From Tardiphaga sp. P9-11 (GTDB lineage: Bacteria > Pseudomonadota > Alphaproteobacteria > Rhizobiales > Xanthobacteraceae), in contig NZ_NPKQ01000002.1 of assembly GCF_008329525.1 (NCBI RefSeq), positions 124,001-188,000 on the forward strand: a stretch of 64,000 nucleotides of DNA, in the 5' to 3' direction. This document shows positions 7,147 through 16,771 of the stretch, piece by piece (the first letter of the stretch is position 1; each line of letters opens with the position of its first letter). The position numbers were made by a program, and so were the translations under genes. The notes beneath the pieces were generated by a model. It saw nothing but the letters and a program-made list of their open reading frames with translations, was not told where the DNA came from and did not search any database.

Positions 7147-8355
7147 ATGGCCCTGATGCCGGTTACCGATGCCATGGCCGCGATTCTCGCGGGCGCCGAC
7201 GCGCTGCCTGAGGAGATGGTGCCACTGGAGGACGCGTTCCACCGCGTGCTCGCCCGCGACATCGCTTCGCTGCGCACCCAGCCACCGGAGCCCATGTCAG
7301 CGATGGACGGCTATGCCGTGCGCGCCGCCGATGCCACACTGGGCACCAAGCTCCGCGTGATCGGCGAGATCGCCGCAGGCAAGCCGTTCGACCGCCCGCT
7401 GCAGACCGGCGAAGCCCTGCGAATCTTCACCGGCGGCGTGCTGCCCGCTGGCGCCGACGCCGTCGTGATCCAGGAAGACACCACGCGCGATGGCGATATC
7501 GTCGGGATCAGCGAGGCCGCGATCTCCGGTAAGCATATCCGTCCGGCGGGCGTCGACTTCAACGAAGGCGACGTTCTGCTGCGCGCCGGCACCCGCCTCA
7601 CCGATCGCGATCTGGCCCTTGCTGCCGGCATGAACCATCCGTCACTGCCCGTGCGGCGACGGCCGGTTGTTGCCGTGCTCGCCACCGGCGACGAACTGGT
7701 AATGCCCGGCGCGGTCCCCGGCCCCGGCCAGATCGTGCTCTCCAATGGCTTCGCGCTGCGTGCGCTGGCCCGTGCCGAAGGCGCCGAGGTGATCGATCTC
7801 GGTATTGCCGTCGACACGCTGGAGGCGACCACATCAGCCATTCAACGCGCGATCGATCTGAAGGCCGATGTGCTGATCACCACAGGCGGCGCGTCGGTCG
7901 GCGACCACGACCTGGTGCAGCAATCCCTGATCAATGCCGGCGTCGAGATGGCGTTCTGGCGCATCGCCATGCGGCCCGGCAAGCCGATGATGCACGGACG
8001 CCGCCAGGGCATGCGGGTCATAGGCCTGCCCGGCAATCCCGTCTCGTCCTATGTCTGCGGATTCCTGTTCATGGTGCCGCTGCTGCGCGCGCTATCCGGC
8101 CGAAACGAGATCGCTCACGCGCTCGAACCCGCGGTGCTCGGCCGCGACCTCGCCGCCAACGACCAGCGCGAGGATTACCTGCGCACGCGTCTGGAAACCC
8201 GCGGCGACGGCACCGTGGTGGCGACACCGGTGATGAAACAGGACTCGTCGCTGCTGGGAAACCTGGCTGTTGCCGAAGGACTTCTGATCCGCAAGCCATT
8301 CGCTCCCGCCGCCGCCGCTGGCGATTCCTGCGCAATCATGCGACTGCCTGTTTAA
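7147..8355 (+). CDS. moeA: Molybdopterin molybdenumtransferase MoeA
   Basis: A 402-residue enzyme that inserts molybdate into adenylylated molybdopterin, the last step of basic Moco synthesis. Visible marks are PPEPMSAMDGYAVRAAD (domain I/III junction), FTGGVLPAGADAVVIQED, the MogA-like domain with STGDEL-type ATGDELV and TTGGASVGDHD (about residues 240-245), and RPGKPMMHG with LPGNPVSSYV. The length matches the family. An in-frame extension reaches further upstream, but the ATG at 7147 with GGAGA ahead gives the normal MoeA N-terminus. It is divergent from the 94-residue gene. Confidence 0.96.
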   Translation: MALMPVTDAMAAILAGADALPEEMVPLEDAFHRVLARDIASLRTQPPEPMSAMDGYAVRAADATLGTKLRVIGEIAAGKPFDRPLQTGEALRIFTGGVLPAGADAVVIQEDTTRDGDIVGISEAAISGKHIRPAGVDFNEGDVLLRAGTRLTDRDLALAAGMNHPSLPVRRRPVVAVLATGDELVMPGAVPGPGQIVLSNGFALRALARAEGAEVIDLGIAVDTLEATTSAIQRAIDLKADVLITTGGASVGDHDLVQQSLINAGVEMAFWRIAMRPGKPMMHGRRQGMRVIGLPGNPVSSYVCGFLFMVPLLRALSGRNEIAHALEPAVLGRDLAANDQREDYLRTRLETRGDGTVVATPVMKQDSSLLGNLAVAEGLLIRKPFAPAAAAGDSCAIMRLPV

Positions 8356-8427
8356 AGGCCGGGATACGCGATGGGATGCCGGGCCACCGGAAACTCGACC
8401 GCGCAGCATGTTCTCTGAGCTTTTTTC

Positions 8428-8458
8428 TGACTGAGATACCTTAACACGGCTTCAGTCA
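8428..8458. promoter_or_regulatory. Inverted repeat upstream of the decarboxylase gene
   Basis: TGACTGA (8428-8434) and TCAGTCA (8452-8458) are perfect 7-bp arms with a 17-base spacer, 56 bases before the decarboxylase ATG in a 158-base gap. The spacing fits two half-sites on one face of the helix, so an operator is plausible. The regulator is unknown. Confidence 0.35.
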
Positions 8459-8513
8459 CTGAATTGTCACGTAACGCAGCGAGACATCGCAGCGAAACAA
8501 GATCGGTGGACAG

Positions 8514-10871
8514 ATGGACTATTTCAAACGCTTCAATTTCCTGTTTGCGATGCCAACATTCGACGCCGACGATCTCGAGGGCATTCGCCTCAATCAGATC
8601 GTCGATGAGATCGAGCGTTCCGGCTTCGAGGTCGTCAAAGCGCGCAAGCTCGAAGACGCTACGATCGCAGTCCAGACCGACGCGGCGATCGGCTGCATGG
8701 TGGTCGACTGGGGCAAGAAGGGCCTGGAAGGCAAGACCGCGGCGCTGATCAACCTGATGCGCAAACGGGGTCTCGATTTCCCCATCATCCTGCTGATACG
8801 TCGCAAGCGGTTTGAAGACGTCCCGGTCGAGGTGCTCGATTTCATCGACGGCTATGTCTTCCTGTCCGAAGAAACGCCACCGTTCATCGCCAAGAATCTG
8901 ATCAGCCGGTTGAAGCAATATGCGGAAACGCTGAAGACACCGTTTTTCGGCGCCCTGGTCGACTATGCCGAGGAAGGCAACCAGCTCTGGACCTGCCCCG
9001 GGCACAATGGCGGCGTGTTCTACAGCCGCAGCCCGATCGGCCGTGTGTTCATGGAACATCTCGGCGAAGCCGTGTTTCGCGACGACCTCGACAATTCGGT
9101 GCTCGATCTCGGCGATCTGCTGACCCATGAGGGCCCTGCTTTGCAGGCGCAGAAGGAAGCCGCGCAAATCTTTGGCGCGGAGAAAACCTATTTCGTGCTC
9201 AACGGCACCTCGACCTCCAACAAGGTCGCGCTATCGGCTTTGGTCACCGATGGCGATCTGGTGTTGTTCGATCGCAACAACCACAAGGCTGCCCTGCACG
9301 GCGCATTGATGATTTCAGGCGGTGTGCCGATCTATGTGCCGACGACGCGCAATCCCTGGGGCCTGATCGGCCCGATGAACTGGGACGCACTCGACGAGAA
9401 CGCACTGCGCGAGCGCATCCGTATCAATCCGCTGGTCACGGATCCCGATGCCTGGAAACGCCCGCGGCCGTTCCGCGTCGCCGTGGTTGAACAATGCACC
9501 TATGACGGCACCATCTACAGCGCCGAGATGATCATCGCGCGCATCGGTCATCTCTGCGATTACATCCTGTTTGATGAAGCCTGGGCAGGCTTCATGAAAT
9601 TCCACCCGCTCTATGCAGGCCGCTTCGCCATGGGGCTCAAGGAATTAGGCCCGGACTCGCCGGGCATCATCGCCACGCAGTCGACCCACAAGCAGCTCGC
9701 CAGCTTTTCGCAGGCGTCGCAGATCCACATGAAGGATCGGCATATCCGCGGGCAGAAGCGCCGCGTCGAGCATCGGCGCTTCAACGAAAGCTTCATGCAG
9801 CACGCCTCGACCTCGCCATTCTATCCGCTGTTCGCATCATTGGATGTCGGCGCGCAGATGATGAAGGGCCGCTCCGGCGAAGTGTTGTGGGACGACACGA
9901 TCCGCCTCGGCATCGAACTGCGCAAGAAGATGCGCGCGGTGCGCCGCGAGTTCGAGGAGAAGGAAACCCGCACCGAGCGCCGCTGGTTCTTCGAACCCTT
10001 CGTGCCCGAGCGCGTCGCGATTCCCGACGCAGCCAGCGAAGGCGCTGTTCACAATGTGCCCTGGGAAAGTATCGGCACTGACCAGCTGGCCACCAATCCG
10101 TCCTATTGGCAGCTCGCGCCCGACGCCGCTTGGCATGGCTTCCCCGGCATGGTCGCCGGTTTCGCCATGACCGATCCGAACAAGCTGACGGTGCTGACGC
10201 CGGGCTTCGATCGCACCACCGGCGCCTATGCCGATCATGGCATCCCTGCTCCGGTGGTCGCTCAGTTCCTGCGCGAGAACCGCATCGTCCCCGAGAAGAA
10301 CGACCTCAACTCGCTGCTCTTCCTGCTGACGCCCGGCGTGGAGGCCAGCAAGGCCGGCACGCTGATCTCTGGCCTTGTCGCCTTCAAGAAATTTCATGAC
10401 GACAACGCGCTGCTGGAAGACGTCATCCCGGAATTCGCGCGGCGCAGGCCGGCGCGTTATGCGGGCGTCCGCCTGCGGGATCTGTGCGGCGACATGCACC
10501 GGTTCTTTCGCGAGGCCAATGTGAGCGACCTCCAGACCAGGCAATTCTCCGCCGACCATCTGCCGGAGATCGCCATGTCGCCCCACGATGCCGCGCGCTG
10601 TCTGGTGCGTAACGACGTCGACTACCTCCCCATCGACGAGATATTCGGGCGTGTCGCCACGACGCCGTTCGTGGTCTATCCGCCGGGCATCGCCACGATC
10701 GTACCGGGCGAGCGGCTCACCGAACGATCCAAGCCGATGATCGATTATCTCAGGATGTTCGAGACCTGCTTCAACACCTTCCCGGGTTTCGACGTCGAGA
10801 TTCAGGGCATCTACCGCAAGGTCGACGCCAATGGCCGGATCCGGCTTTACACTTACGTGGTCTCCGAATAG
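8514..10871 (+). CDS. Orn/Lys/Arg decarboxylase family enzyme (PLP fold type I)
   Basis: A 785-residue basic amino acid decarboxylase. Residues 1 to about 130 are the receiver-like wing domain (VVDWGKKGLEGKTAALINLM). The PLP core follows with CPGHNGGVFYSRSPIG, the His of DRNNHKAALHG, the DEAW cofactor Asp, and the Schiff-base Lys in STHKQL (about residue 400). The C-terminal domain ends VVYPPGIATIVPGE. The family makes cadaverine, putrescine or agmatine from Lys, Orn or Arg and consumes a proton; the exact substrate cannot be read from sequence. It is 21 bases ahead of a GNAT acetyltransferase gene, so polyamine production may be linked to acylation. Confidence 0.92.
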   Translation: MDYFKRFNFLFAMPTFDADDLEGIRLNQIVDEIERSGFEVVKARKLEDATIAVQTDAAIGCMVVDWGKKGLEGKTAALINLMRKRGLDFPIILLIRRKRFEDVPVEVLDFIDGYVFLSEETPPFIAKNLISRLKQYAETLKTPFFGALVDYAEEGNQLWTCPGHNGGVFYSRSPIGRVFMEHLGEAVFRDDLDNSVLDLGDLLTHEGPALQAQKEAAQIFGAEKTYFVLNGTSTSNKVALSALVTDGDLVLFDRNNHKAALHGALMISGGVPIYVPTTRNPWGLIGPMNWDALDENALRERIRINPLVTDPDAWKRPRPFRVAVVEQCTYDGTIYSAEMIIARIGHLCDYILFDEAWAGFMKFHPLYAGRFAMGLKELGPDSPGIIATQSTHKQLASFSQASQIHMKDRHIRGQKRRVEHRRFNESFMQHASTSPFYPLFASLDVGAQMMKGRSGEVLWDDTIRLGIELRKKMRAVRREFEEKETRTERRWFFEPFVPERVAIPDAASEGAVHNVPWESIGTDQLATNPSYWQLAPDAAWHGFPGMVAGFAMTDPNKLTVLTPGFDRTTGAYADHGIPAPVVAQFLRENRIVPEKNDLNSLLFLLTPGVEASKAGTLISGLVAFKKFHDDNALLEDVIPEFARRRPARYAGVRLRDLCGDMHRFFREANVSDLQTRQFSADHLPEIAMSPHDAARCLVRNDVDYLPIDEIFGRVATTPFVVYPPGIATIVPGERLTERSKPMIDYLRMFETCFNTFPGFDVEIQGIYRKVDANGRIRLYTYVVSE

Positions 10872-10892
10872 GGAGCACGTAAGGAGCCAGAT

Positions 10893-11468
10893 TTGCAAAC
10901 GGAACTCGAACAGCCGGTCGTCATACGACCCTCGCGCGACACTGACGTCGATGCCATGCTGGCGATCTATCGCCGGCACATCAGGCAGGGCGTCGAGGAA
11001 GGCGTCAGCGACGCCGACACGCCGCAGCCCGACGATCTCAGAGACCGGCGCAAGAACCTGCGCAGCAAACGGTTTCCGCATCTCGTCGCCACGCAAGGCG
11101 GCGAGGTGGTGGGCTATGCCTATGTGGTGCTGTTCCGCAAGCGACCGGCCTATCGCTACACGGTCAAGCACTCGATCTATATCCACCACGGACATGTCGG
11201 CCGCGGTATCGGCCGCCTGTTGATGCGCGAGTTGATCGACGTCTGCGCGGCAGCCGGCTTCCGACAGATCATCGGCTATATCGATGCCGACAACACAGCT
11301 TCTCTCGGCCTTCATGAGAGCTTCGGCTTTGCCCGCGTTGGCTTGCTGCCCGGCGTCGCTTATCGCTCCGGCCGCTGGGCCGACACGATCATGGTCCAGC
11401 GCTCGCTGGCCACCGGCTCCACGACTCCACCGCCTTTGCCACTCTCCGGCCGGCCGCTTTCCGCGTAA
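10893..11468 (+). CDS. GNAT-family N-acetyltransferase
   Basis: A 191-residue acetyltransferase resembling phosphinothricin/L-amino-acid acetyltransferases. It has VIRPSRDTDVDAMLAIY at the start and the acetyl-CoA pyrophosphate loop GHVGRGIGRLLM. FRQIIGYIDADNTASLGLHE and FGFARVGLLPGVAYRSGRW form the C-terminal half. The start is TTG, set by an AAGGAG 6 bases upstream. The last 20 residues are Pro/Ser-rich and likely disordered. It follows the decarboxylase by 21 bases, pointing to one transcript; the acyl acceptor could be an amine or amino acid from that reaction, which is inference. Confidence 0.88.
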   Translation: MQTELEQPVVIRPSRDTDVDAMLAIYRRHIRQGVEEGVSDADTPQPDDLRDRRKNLRSKRFPHLVATQGGEVVGYAYVVLFRKRPAYRYTVKHSIYIHHGHVGRGIGRLLMRELIDVCAAAGFRQIIGYIDADNTASLGLHESFGFARVGLLPGVAYRSGRWADTIMVQRSLATGSTTPPPLPLSGRPLSA

Positions 11469-11593
11469 TTGCACGCGGTCTGCTCTGGCATTTTCACTGT
11501 TTGACGCGCTCACGGAAGGTCGGGAACGACTTCCTCGGTCATTGCCTTGCTCAGCTCCACATACGTCTTCTTGACGAGAAATTAAGCATTGCA

Positions 11594-11608
11594 GAACACA
11601 TATGGAAC
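11594..11608. promoter_or_regulatory. LexA box in the lexA promoter
   Basis: GAACACATATGGAAC is a perfect match to the alphaproteobacterial SOS box (GTTC-N7-GTTC read on the other strand). Two further GTTC half-sites follow at 11616-11623, one making GAAC-N7-GTTC with the second half of the box. It sits in the 312-base gap before lexA, as expected for autorepression. Apart from the stem at 11688-11728, the gap shows no gene. Confidence 0.85.
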
Positions 11609-11687
11609 ATATAGTGTTCGTTCATGATTTGTTTCGAGATTCTGTGGCTTTGAGTAGTTTGAGAGTGCCCGAACTCGCGCAACCGAT

Positions 11688-11728
11688 CTTCGAACGAGTG
11701 TCTCTGGATTGAGGCCGATCGTTCGAAG
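11688..11728 (+). repeat. Inverted repeat in the lexA leader
   Basis: CTTCGAACGA (11688-11697) and TCGTTCGAAG (11719-11728) are perfect 10-bp arms with a 21-base spacer, downstream of the LexA box and 52 bases before the lexA ATG. It would fold in the mRNA leader and also carries GAAC/GTTC half-sites. No U-run follows. Confidence 0.5.
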
Positions 11729-11780
11729 GCCCTTTGAAACGCACGCGGCGGCCGACACCGTCAACTGAGGATGGCTTCAG

Positions 11781-12503
11781 ATGCTCACGCGCAAACAATA
11801 CGAACTCCTGCGATTCATCGATCAGCGATTGAAGGAAGCCGGCGTCCCGCCCTCCTTCGACGAGATGAAGGATGCGCTCGACCTGCGCTCCAAGTCCGGC
11901 ATCCACCGCCTGATCACGGCCCTGGAAGAACGCGGCTTCATTCGTCGCCTGCCGAACCGCGCCCGCGCGATTGAAGTGATCAAGCTGCCCGAACTTGGCG
12001 CGCCAGTCACAGGCGGCACTGGCCGTCGCGGCTTCACGCCCAGCGTGATCGAAGGTACCCTCGGCAGGGTGCGGCCGGCCGCCAGCATCGGCAGCAACAG
12101 CGGCGATGATGACAATGGCCGCACGGTTGCCATCCCGGTGATGGGCCGGATCGCGGCAGGTACACCGATCGAGGCGCTGCAGACCCGCAGCCACACGATC
12201 AGCATGCCGGCCGACATGCTCGGCTCCGGCGAACATTACGCGCTCGAGGTGCGCGGCGATTCCATGCAGGACGCCGGCATTCTCGATGGCGACACCGTGC
12301 TGATCCAGCGCAACGAGAGCGCCGACACGGGTGACATCGTGGTGGCCCTGATCGACGACGAGGAAGCCACGTTGAAGCGCTTCCGCCGCCGCGGCGCGTC
12401 GATCGCGCTGGAGCCGGCGAACGACGCCTACGAAGTCCGCATCCTGCCGCCGAACCGGGTGCGCATTCAGGGCAAACTGATCGGTCTGTATCGACGCTAC
12501 TGA
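11781..12503 (+). CDS. lexA: LexA repressor of the SOS response
   Basis: A 240-residue repressor with an N-terminal winged helix ([13 protein letters not shown], then the recognition helix near [18 protein letters not shown]). A linker leads into the S24 peptidase domain. The self-cleavage site is Ala126-Gly127 ([10 protein letters not shown]), the nucleophile Ser161 (RGDSMQDAG) and the general base Lys199 (ATLKRF). RecA filaments trigger cleavage and release target promoters. The linker (about residues 70-115) is long, as usual in alphaproteobacteria. A LexA box lies in its own promoter. It converges with comEC, 18 bases apart. Confidence 0.97.
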   Translation: MLTRKQYELLRFIDQRLKEAGVPPSFDEMKDALDLRSKSGIHRLITALEERGFIRRLPNRARAIEVIKLPELGAPVTGGTGRRGFTPSVIEGTLGRVRPAASIGSNSGDDDNGRTVAIPVMGRIAAGTPIEALQTRSHTISMPADMLGSGEHYALEVRGDSMQDAGILDGDTVLIQRNESADTGDIVVALIDDEEATLKRFRRRGASIALEPANDAYEVRILPPNRVRIQGKLIGLYRRY

Positions 12504-12521
12504 GGCCGTTGCCTCGGCGGA

Positions 12522-14804
12522 TTACTGATCTTCGGGTTGAAGATCGGTTTCCGCCGGCGTCGCATCCACCGGCCGGTTTTGCGGCGTACGCCCGGTCTGG
12601 ATGATGTTGGGCTGGGGCTCATCGGGAATGGCGCGCGACCACGGGCGGTCAAGGCCAAGCGGCCGCACGGCATCGATTGCAAAACCATTCGTGGTGCGAC
12701 GCAGGGTCATCGCGCCATTTCGTTGCAGGCGATCCTGATTGATCACCAGCGCCCTACAATCCTCAGGCGGTTGTCGCGTCGTGACGATCAGCGCCGCTTT
12801 CTCGCAATCATCTGTGAAGGCATCCGGCTGTAAAACCAGCGCTACTAAAGCGCCATCGGCCAGCGGCACGATGCATCCGTCGCGGTCGCAGGACACGCCG
12901 TGGCTGACTGAAGCATCGGTCGGCAAGCGTGCATCGGCATCGCCGGCAAGCCACTCTTTCAGCAGAAACGTATCCTTGGCGCTGCGCATCACATGCAGGT
13001 GCCCGTCCCTGCCCCGTACCGCAACGCTGTGACCATCGCCCGAGATCAGCACATCGGGCTGCCTGACTAGCAATGCCCAGACGATCGAGAGCGCAAGCAC
13101 GCCAACGCCCGCAAGGCGCAAGGGCGTGCGCAGCAATCCGAGCACGATGATGCCGATACTCGCTGATATCAGCGGTCCGGTGCCGAAGGCCGGCATCCGG
13201 CTAATGGCGCCGGGCAAGGCTGCCACCCATTGCGTCACCACGATCATCCACTGGATGCCGACATCCATCAGCCGCCAGAACACACCGTCAAAGCCGAACG
13301 GCATGGCCACCAAGCCGAGAATGCCCGCGGGCATCACCAGTGCCGAGACCACCGGCATCGCCAGGAGATTGGCGACGACGCCATAAGGCGTGACGCGATG
13401 AAAATGAAACGCCGCGTAGGGCGTCGTGGCAAGCCCGGCGACGAGCGAGGCCAGCACGAGCGTCGCGATCTCACGTCCGCCCCACAGCGCCACGCGCGCC
13501 GTCGCGGAATGATCGAGCGACGCAAACAGCGCGGGCATGCCGATCTGCACCAATGCGACGAGCCCCAGCGTCGCCGCGAATGACATCTGAAAACTCGGAT
13601 GCACTAGCGCTTCCGGCGCAACGATCAGCACAACCATTGCCGCCACCGCCAGCGTGCGGAACGTCACCGCCCGGCGATCGACCATCACAGCGATCAGCAC
13701 GACGGCCGTCATGAAGAACGAACGCTGCGTAGCAACCTCGGCGCCCGACAGCAGCAGATAAAATAGTGCCGCGAGCAATGCCGCAGCAGCTGCGACTTTC
13801 TTGATCGGGAACGTCACCGTCAGCATGGGGATCAGTGCCAGCAGCGCGCGGATCGCAAAGAACACCACACCGGCGACAACGGCCATGTGATAGCCGGAAA
13901 TCGACAACACATGACCGAGGCCGGAGATGAACATCGCATCATTGACGTCAGCCGAAATCGCATCGCGGCGGCCTGTGAGCAGTGCCGTGGCAATGGCGCG
14001 GCTATCGCCCGAGAGCACGGTGCGGATTCGCGCATCGATGGCGTCGCGTAGCCCCTGCATGGTCACCGAATAGCGTAGCGCCATACTCGGCTGCGTCGGC
14101 GGATCCATCGCCTTGATGCCGCCCATCACGAAGCCGGATGCCCCAATACCCTGAAAATAAAGATCGCGACTGAAATCATAACTTCCCGGCCGCAACGGAG
14201 ACAGCGGCGGCTGCAGCCTCGCCTTCAATTCGACGAAGCTACCGACGGCAGGCGCCGTGCCCTTCTTCACCGATAACCGCACACGCGTGAGCTTTGGCGC
14301 GGCGCGCGGACTGTCCATCGTGGCGACGCGCAGCACGAAGCGATCAGTGCGCTCGCGTTCCTCATGGGTTTCAACGAAGCCGGTGAGCGCAACGGAATAG
14401 AGCGGCTTGGTCAGAACCTCATGTGCGATACGTGCGGTCTTTATGGCCGCCACTGCAAAGCCGGCCGCGATGGCCGCAACGAGCAAGATCAAGGGAAACC
14501 ATCGCTGCCGCCGCAGCAAAAACGCAGCCACGCAAAGAAGGCCGGCCGTTGCGCCGGCAACCCTGGCCACCGGCTCATGCTCAGCGGCAAAATACAGCGC
14601 AATGCCGGTACCAAAAGCGATCGGCACCCAAGGCAGCAAGCGACCGGGACCAGCTTCGGCCCGCACCCACGTCCAGAGCGTCCCGAAGCCCGATGTTGAC
14701 GACGTCGCTGACGGGACAGCGACGCCTGCCGTGGCCGGCGACGGCCATGTGGTCGCCGTGCCGGATCGGCCCCGCCGCTGTTGCTGATCCCCGCCCCGCG
14801 CCAT
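12522..14804 (-). CDS. comEC: ComEC/Rec2-family DNA uptake channel protein
   Basis: A 760-residue polytopic membrane protein for moving single-stranded DNA across the inner membrane. After a disordered Gly/Ser/Thr-rich start come membrane helices (about 60-120) and the DUF4131 OB-like region (VALTGFVETHEERERTDRF). The competence core follows (LLTGRRDAISADVNDAMFISGLGHVLSISGYHMAVVAG) with about eight more helices. The C-terminal 150 residues correspond to the beta-lactamase-like domain, but I see no HxHxDH zinc motif, so this part may be catalytically dead. No other competence genes are in the window. The N-terminal 40 residues are the least certain part of the start. Confidence 0.9.
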   Translation of the reverse strand: MARGGDQQQRRGRSGTATTWPSPATAGVAVPSATSSTSGFGTLWTWVRAEAGPGRLLPWVPIAFGTGIALYFAAEHEPVARVAGATAGLLCVAAFLLRRQRWFPLILLVAAIAAGFAVAAIKTARIAHEVLTKPLYSVALTGFVETHEERERTDRFVLRVATMDSPRAAPKLTRVRLSVKKGTAPAVGSFVELKARLQPPLSPLRPGSYDFSRDLYFQGIGASGFVMGGIKAMDPPTQPSMALRYSVTMQGLRDAIDARIRTVLSGDSRAIATALLTGRRDAISADVNDAMFISGLGHVLSISGYHMAVVAGVVFFAIRALLALIPMLTVTFPIKKVAAAAALLAALFYLLLSGAEVATQRSFFMTAVVLIAVMVDRRAVTFRTLAVAAMVVLIVAPEALVHPSFQMSFAATLGLVALVQIGMPALFASLDHSATARVALWGGREIATLVLASLVAGLATTPYAAFHFHRVTPYGVVANLLAMPVVSALVMPAGILGLVAMPFGFDGVFWRLMDVGIQWMIVVTQWVAALPGAISRMPAFGTGPLISASIGIIVLGLLRTPLRLAGVGVLALSIVWALLVRQPDVLISGDGHSVAVRGRDGHLHVMRSAKDTFLLKEWLAGDADARLPTDASVSHGVSCDRDGCIVPLADGALVALVLQPDAFTDDCEKAALIVTTRQPPEDCRALVINQDRLQRNGAMTLRRTTNGFAIDAVRPLGLDRPWSRAIPDEPQPNIIQTGRTPQNRPVDATPAETDLQPEDQ

Positions 14805-14816
14805 CGAACGCCCGCA

Positions 14817-14852
14817 CGCTTGCCCTCCCGAATGCTATCGGAAGGGCAAGCG
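14817..14852. repeat. Strong hairpin between glnS and comEC
   Basis: CGCTTGCCCT (14817-14826) pairs perfectly with AGGGCAAGCG (14843-14852), and CCGA/TCGG extends the stem inward. It lies between the glnS stop and the comEC start on the minus strand. No U-run follows on either strand, so it may be a factor-dependent terminator or a processing/stability stem. Confidence 0.55.
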
Positions 14853-14901
14853 GCGACTAGCGGAACGGATGCAGAATACGAAAACTAATCCGTAGGGTTG
14901 C

Positions 14902-16572
14902 TCAGGCCAGCTTGGCGTAGCTGTCGCGCAGACCGACGGTGCGGTTGAAGACCAGCTTGCCCGGCGCTGAATCCTTGTCCCGACAGAAATAACCCTGGCG
15001 CTCGAACTGCACGACATCGCTTGTGTTGTCGCTCGCCAGCGCCGGCTCCAGCATGGCGCCAGTCAGCGTCTCCAGCGAGTCTGGATTGAGCTGTGATGCG
15101 AATTCGGTCGCATTGGGCTGCGGATCGGCAAACAGCTGATTGTAGACGCGCACTTCCGCCGGCACGGCATCTGCGGCGCTCACCCAATGGATCGTCGCCT
15201 TGACCTTGCGACCGTCCGGCGCATTGCCGCCCCGGGTTTCCGGATCATAGGTGCAGCGCAGTTCGACCACCTCGCCAGCGGCGTTCTTGATGACGTCCTT
15301 GCAGGTGATGAAATAGCCGTAGCGCAAGCGCACCTCGCGGCCCGGTGCCATGCGGAAGAACTTCTTTGGCGGCTCTTCCATGAAATCGTCATGCTCGATG
15401 TAGAGTTCACGGCCGAACGGAATCTGCCGGCTGCCGAGCGCCTCATCGTCAGGATGATTGATGGCTTCGAGCTGCTCGCTCTGCCCTTCCGGATAGTTCT
15501 CGATCACGACCTTCAGTGGCTTCAGTACGGCCATGCGGCGCTGCGCCGTGCGGTTCAGCGTCTCGCGTACGGCGAAGTCGAACATCGAGATATCGACGGT
15601 CGAATTGGCCTTGGCGACGCCGATGCGCTTGACGAATTCGCGGAGCGCTTCAGCGGGAATGCCACGGCGCTGCAGGCCAGCCAGCGTCGGCATCCGTGGA
15701 TCGTCCCAGCCGGTGACATGGCCGCCGCGGACAAGTTCGGTCAGCACGCGCTTCGACAACAGCGTGTAAGTCATGTTGAGCCGCGCGAATTCATACTGAT
15801 GCGGCCGCGATGGCACCGGCAGGTTATCCAGACACCAGTCGTAAAGCGGCCGGTGATCCTCGAATTCGAGTGTACAGATCGAATGCGTCACGTGTTCGAT
15901 GGCGTCCGACTGACCGTGCGCAAAATCGTAGCTCGGATAAATGCTCCAAGCGGTGCCCGTGCGCGGGTGGTGCGCATGCAGGATACGATAGATCACGGGA
16001 TCGCGCAGGTTGATGTTGCCCGACGACATATCGATCTTGGCGCGCAGCACGCGGGCGCCGTTCGGGAATTCGCCAGCACGCATACGCGTGAACAGATCGA
16101 GATTCTCGTCGACCGATCGATTGCGGAAGGGGCTGTTCTGGCCAGGCTCGGTCAGGGTGCCGCGCTTGACGCGGATCTCTTCCTGCGACTGATCGTCGAC
16201 ATAGGCCTTGCCGGCGCGGATCAGGTCCTGTGCCCAACCATACAGCTGCTCGAAATAGTCCGAGGCGTAATGTAGATTGCCTTCGCCCCAATCGAACCCG
16301 AGCCAGCGGACGTCGCGCTGGATGGCGTCGATATATTCCTGCTCTTCCTTGGTCGGATTGGTGTCGTCGAAACGCAGGTTGCAGTGGCCGCCGAACTCCT
16401 CGGCAACGCCGAAGTTCAGGCAGATCGACTTGGCATGGCCGAGATGCAGGTAGCCATTGGGCTCCGGCGGAAAGCGCGTCACCACACTCGGATGCTTGCC
16501 GGATTGCAGGTCCGCCGCAACGATGTCGCGGATGAAGTCACGGCCTGCGTCGGATACCGATTCGTCTGTCAT
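14902..16572 (-). CDS. glnS: Glutaminyl-tRNA synthetase
   Basis: A 556-residue class I synthetase that charges tRNA-Gln directly. The HIGH motif is [15 protein letters not shown] (HLGH at residues 43-46), and the KMSKS equivalent is LLSKRVL near residue 274. The sequence [19 protein letters not shown] is diagnostic of GlnRS against GluRS, and the beta-barrel anticodon domain fills the C-terminal 200 residues. I chose the ATG at 16572, with AAAGG 7 bases upstream; an in-frame extension of 94 residues upstream is not family-like. It is divergent from gltX, its closest relative, across a 199-base promoter region. Confidence 0.96.
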   Translation of the reverse strand: MTDESVSDAGRDFIRDIVAADLQSGKHPSVVTRFPPEPNGYLHLGHAKSICLNFGVAEEFGGHCNLRFDDTNPTKEEQEYIDAIQRDVRWLGFDWGEGNLHYASDYFEQLYGWAQDLIRAGKAYVDDQSQEEIRVKRGTLTEPGQNSPFRNRSVDENLDLFTRMRAGEFPNGARVLRAKIDMSSGNINLRDPVIYRILHAHHPRTGTAWSIYPSYDFAHGQSDAIEHVTHSICTLEFEDHRPLYDWCLDNLPVPSRPHQYEFARLNMTYTLLSKRVLTELVRGGHVTGWDDPRMPTLAGLQRRGIPAEALREFVKRIGVAKANSTVDISMFDFAVRETLNRTAQRRMAVLKPLKVVIENYPEGQSEQLEAINHPDDEALGSRQIPFGRELYIEHDDFMEEPPKKFFRMAPGREVRLRYGYFITCKDVIKNAAGEVVELRCTYDPETRGGNAPDGRKVKATIHWVSAADAVPAEVRVYNQLFADPQPNATEFASQLNPDSLETLTGAMLEPALASDNTSDVVQFERQGYFCRDKDSAPGKLVFNRTVGLRDSYAKLA

Positions 16573-16771
16573 TTTCTGCCTTTCAAGCTGCGCCCTATGT
16601 GCCAAATCCGGAAGGCCGCGCCAAGGCCGGATCAGGGGCCGGGTCCCGCGAAAGGGCCTTTTCCGATGCGGTTCCGGCCCCAAATCCGCGTTTATTCGCC
16701 GTGAGACAGCGCCCTGTCGTTGTGATAAACGCCCGCCAACACTCACACCGAACTCGATCGAACCCGCTGAT

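Noticed and set aside
9837-11513. Long minus-strand open frame (558 codons) opposite the decarboxylase and GNAT genes
   Set aside because: It is antisense to two well-supported genes, has no family-like segments, and its composition is that of a GC-rich shadow frame.
15187-16275. 362-codon plus-strand frame opposite glnS
   Set aside because: glnS motifs are certain; the opposite frame has no recognisable domain.
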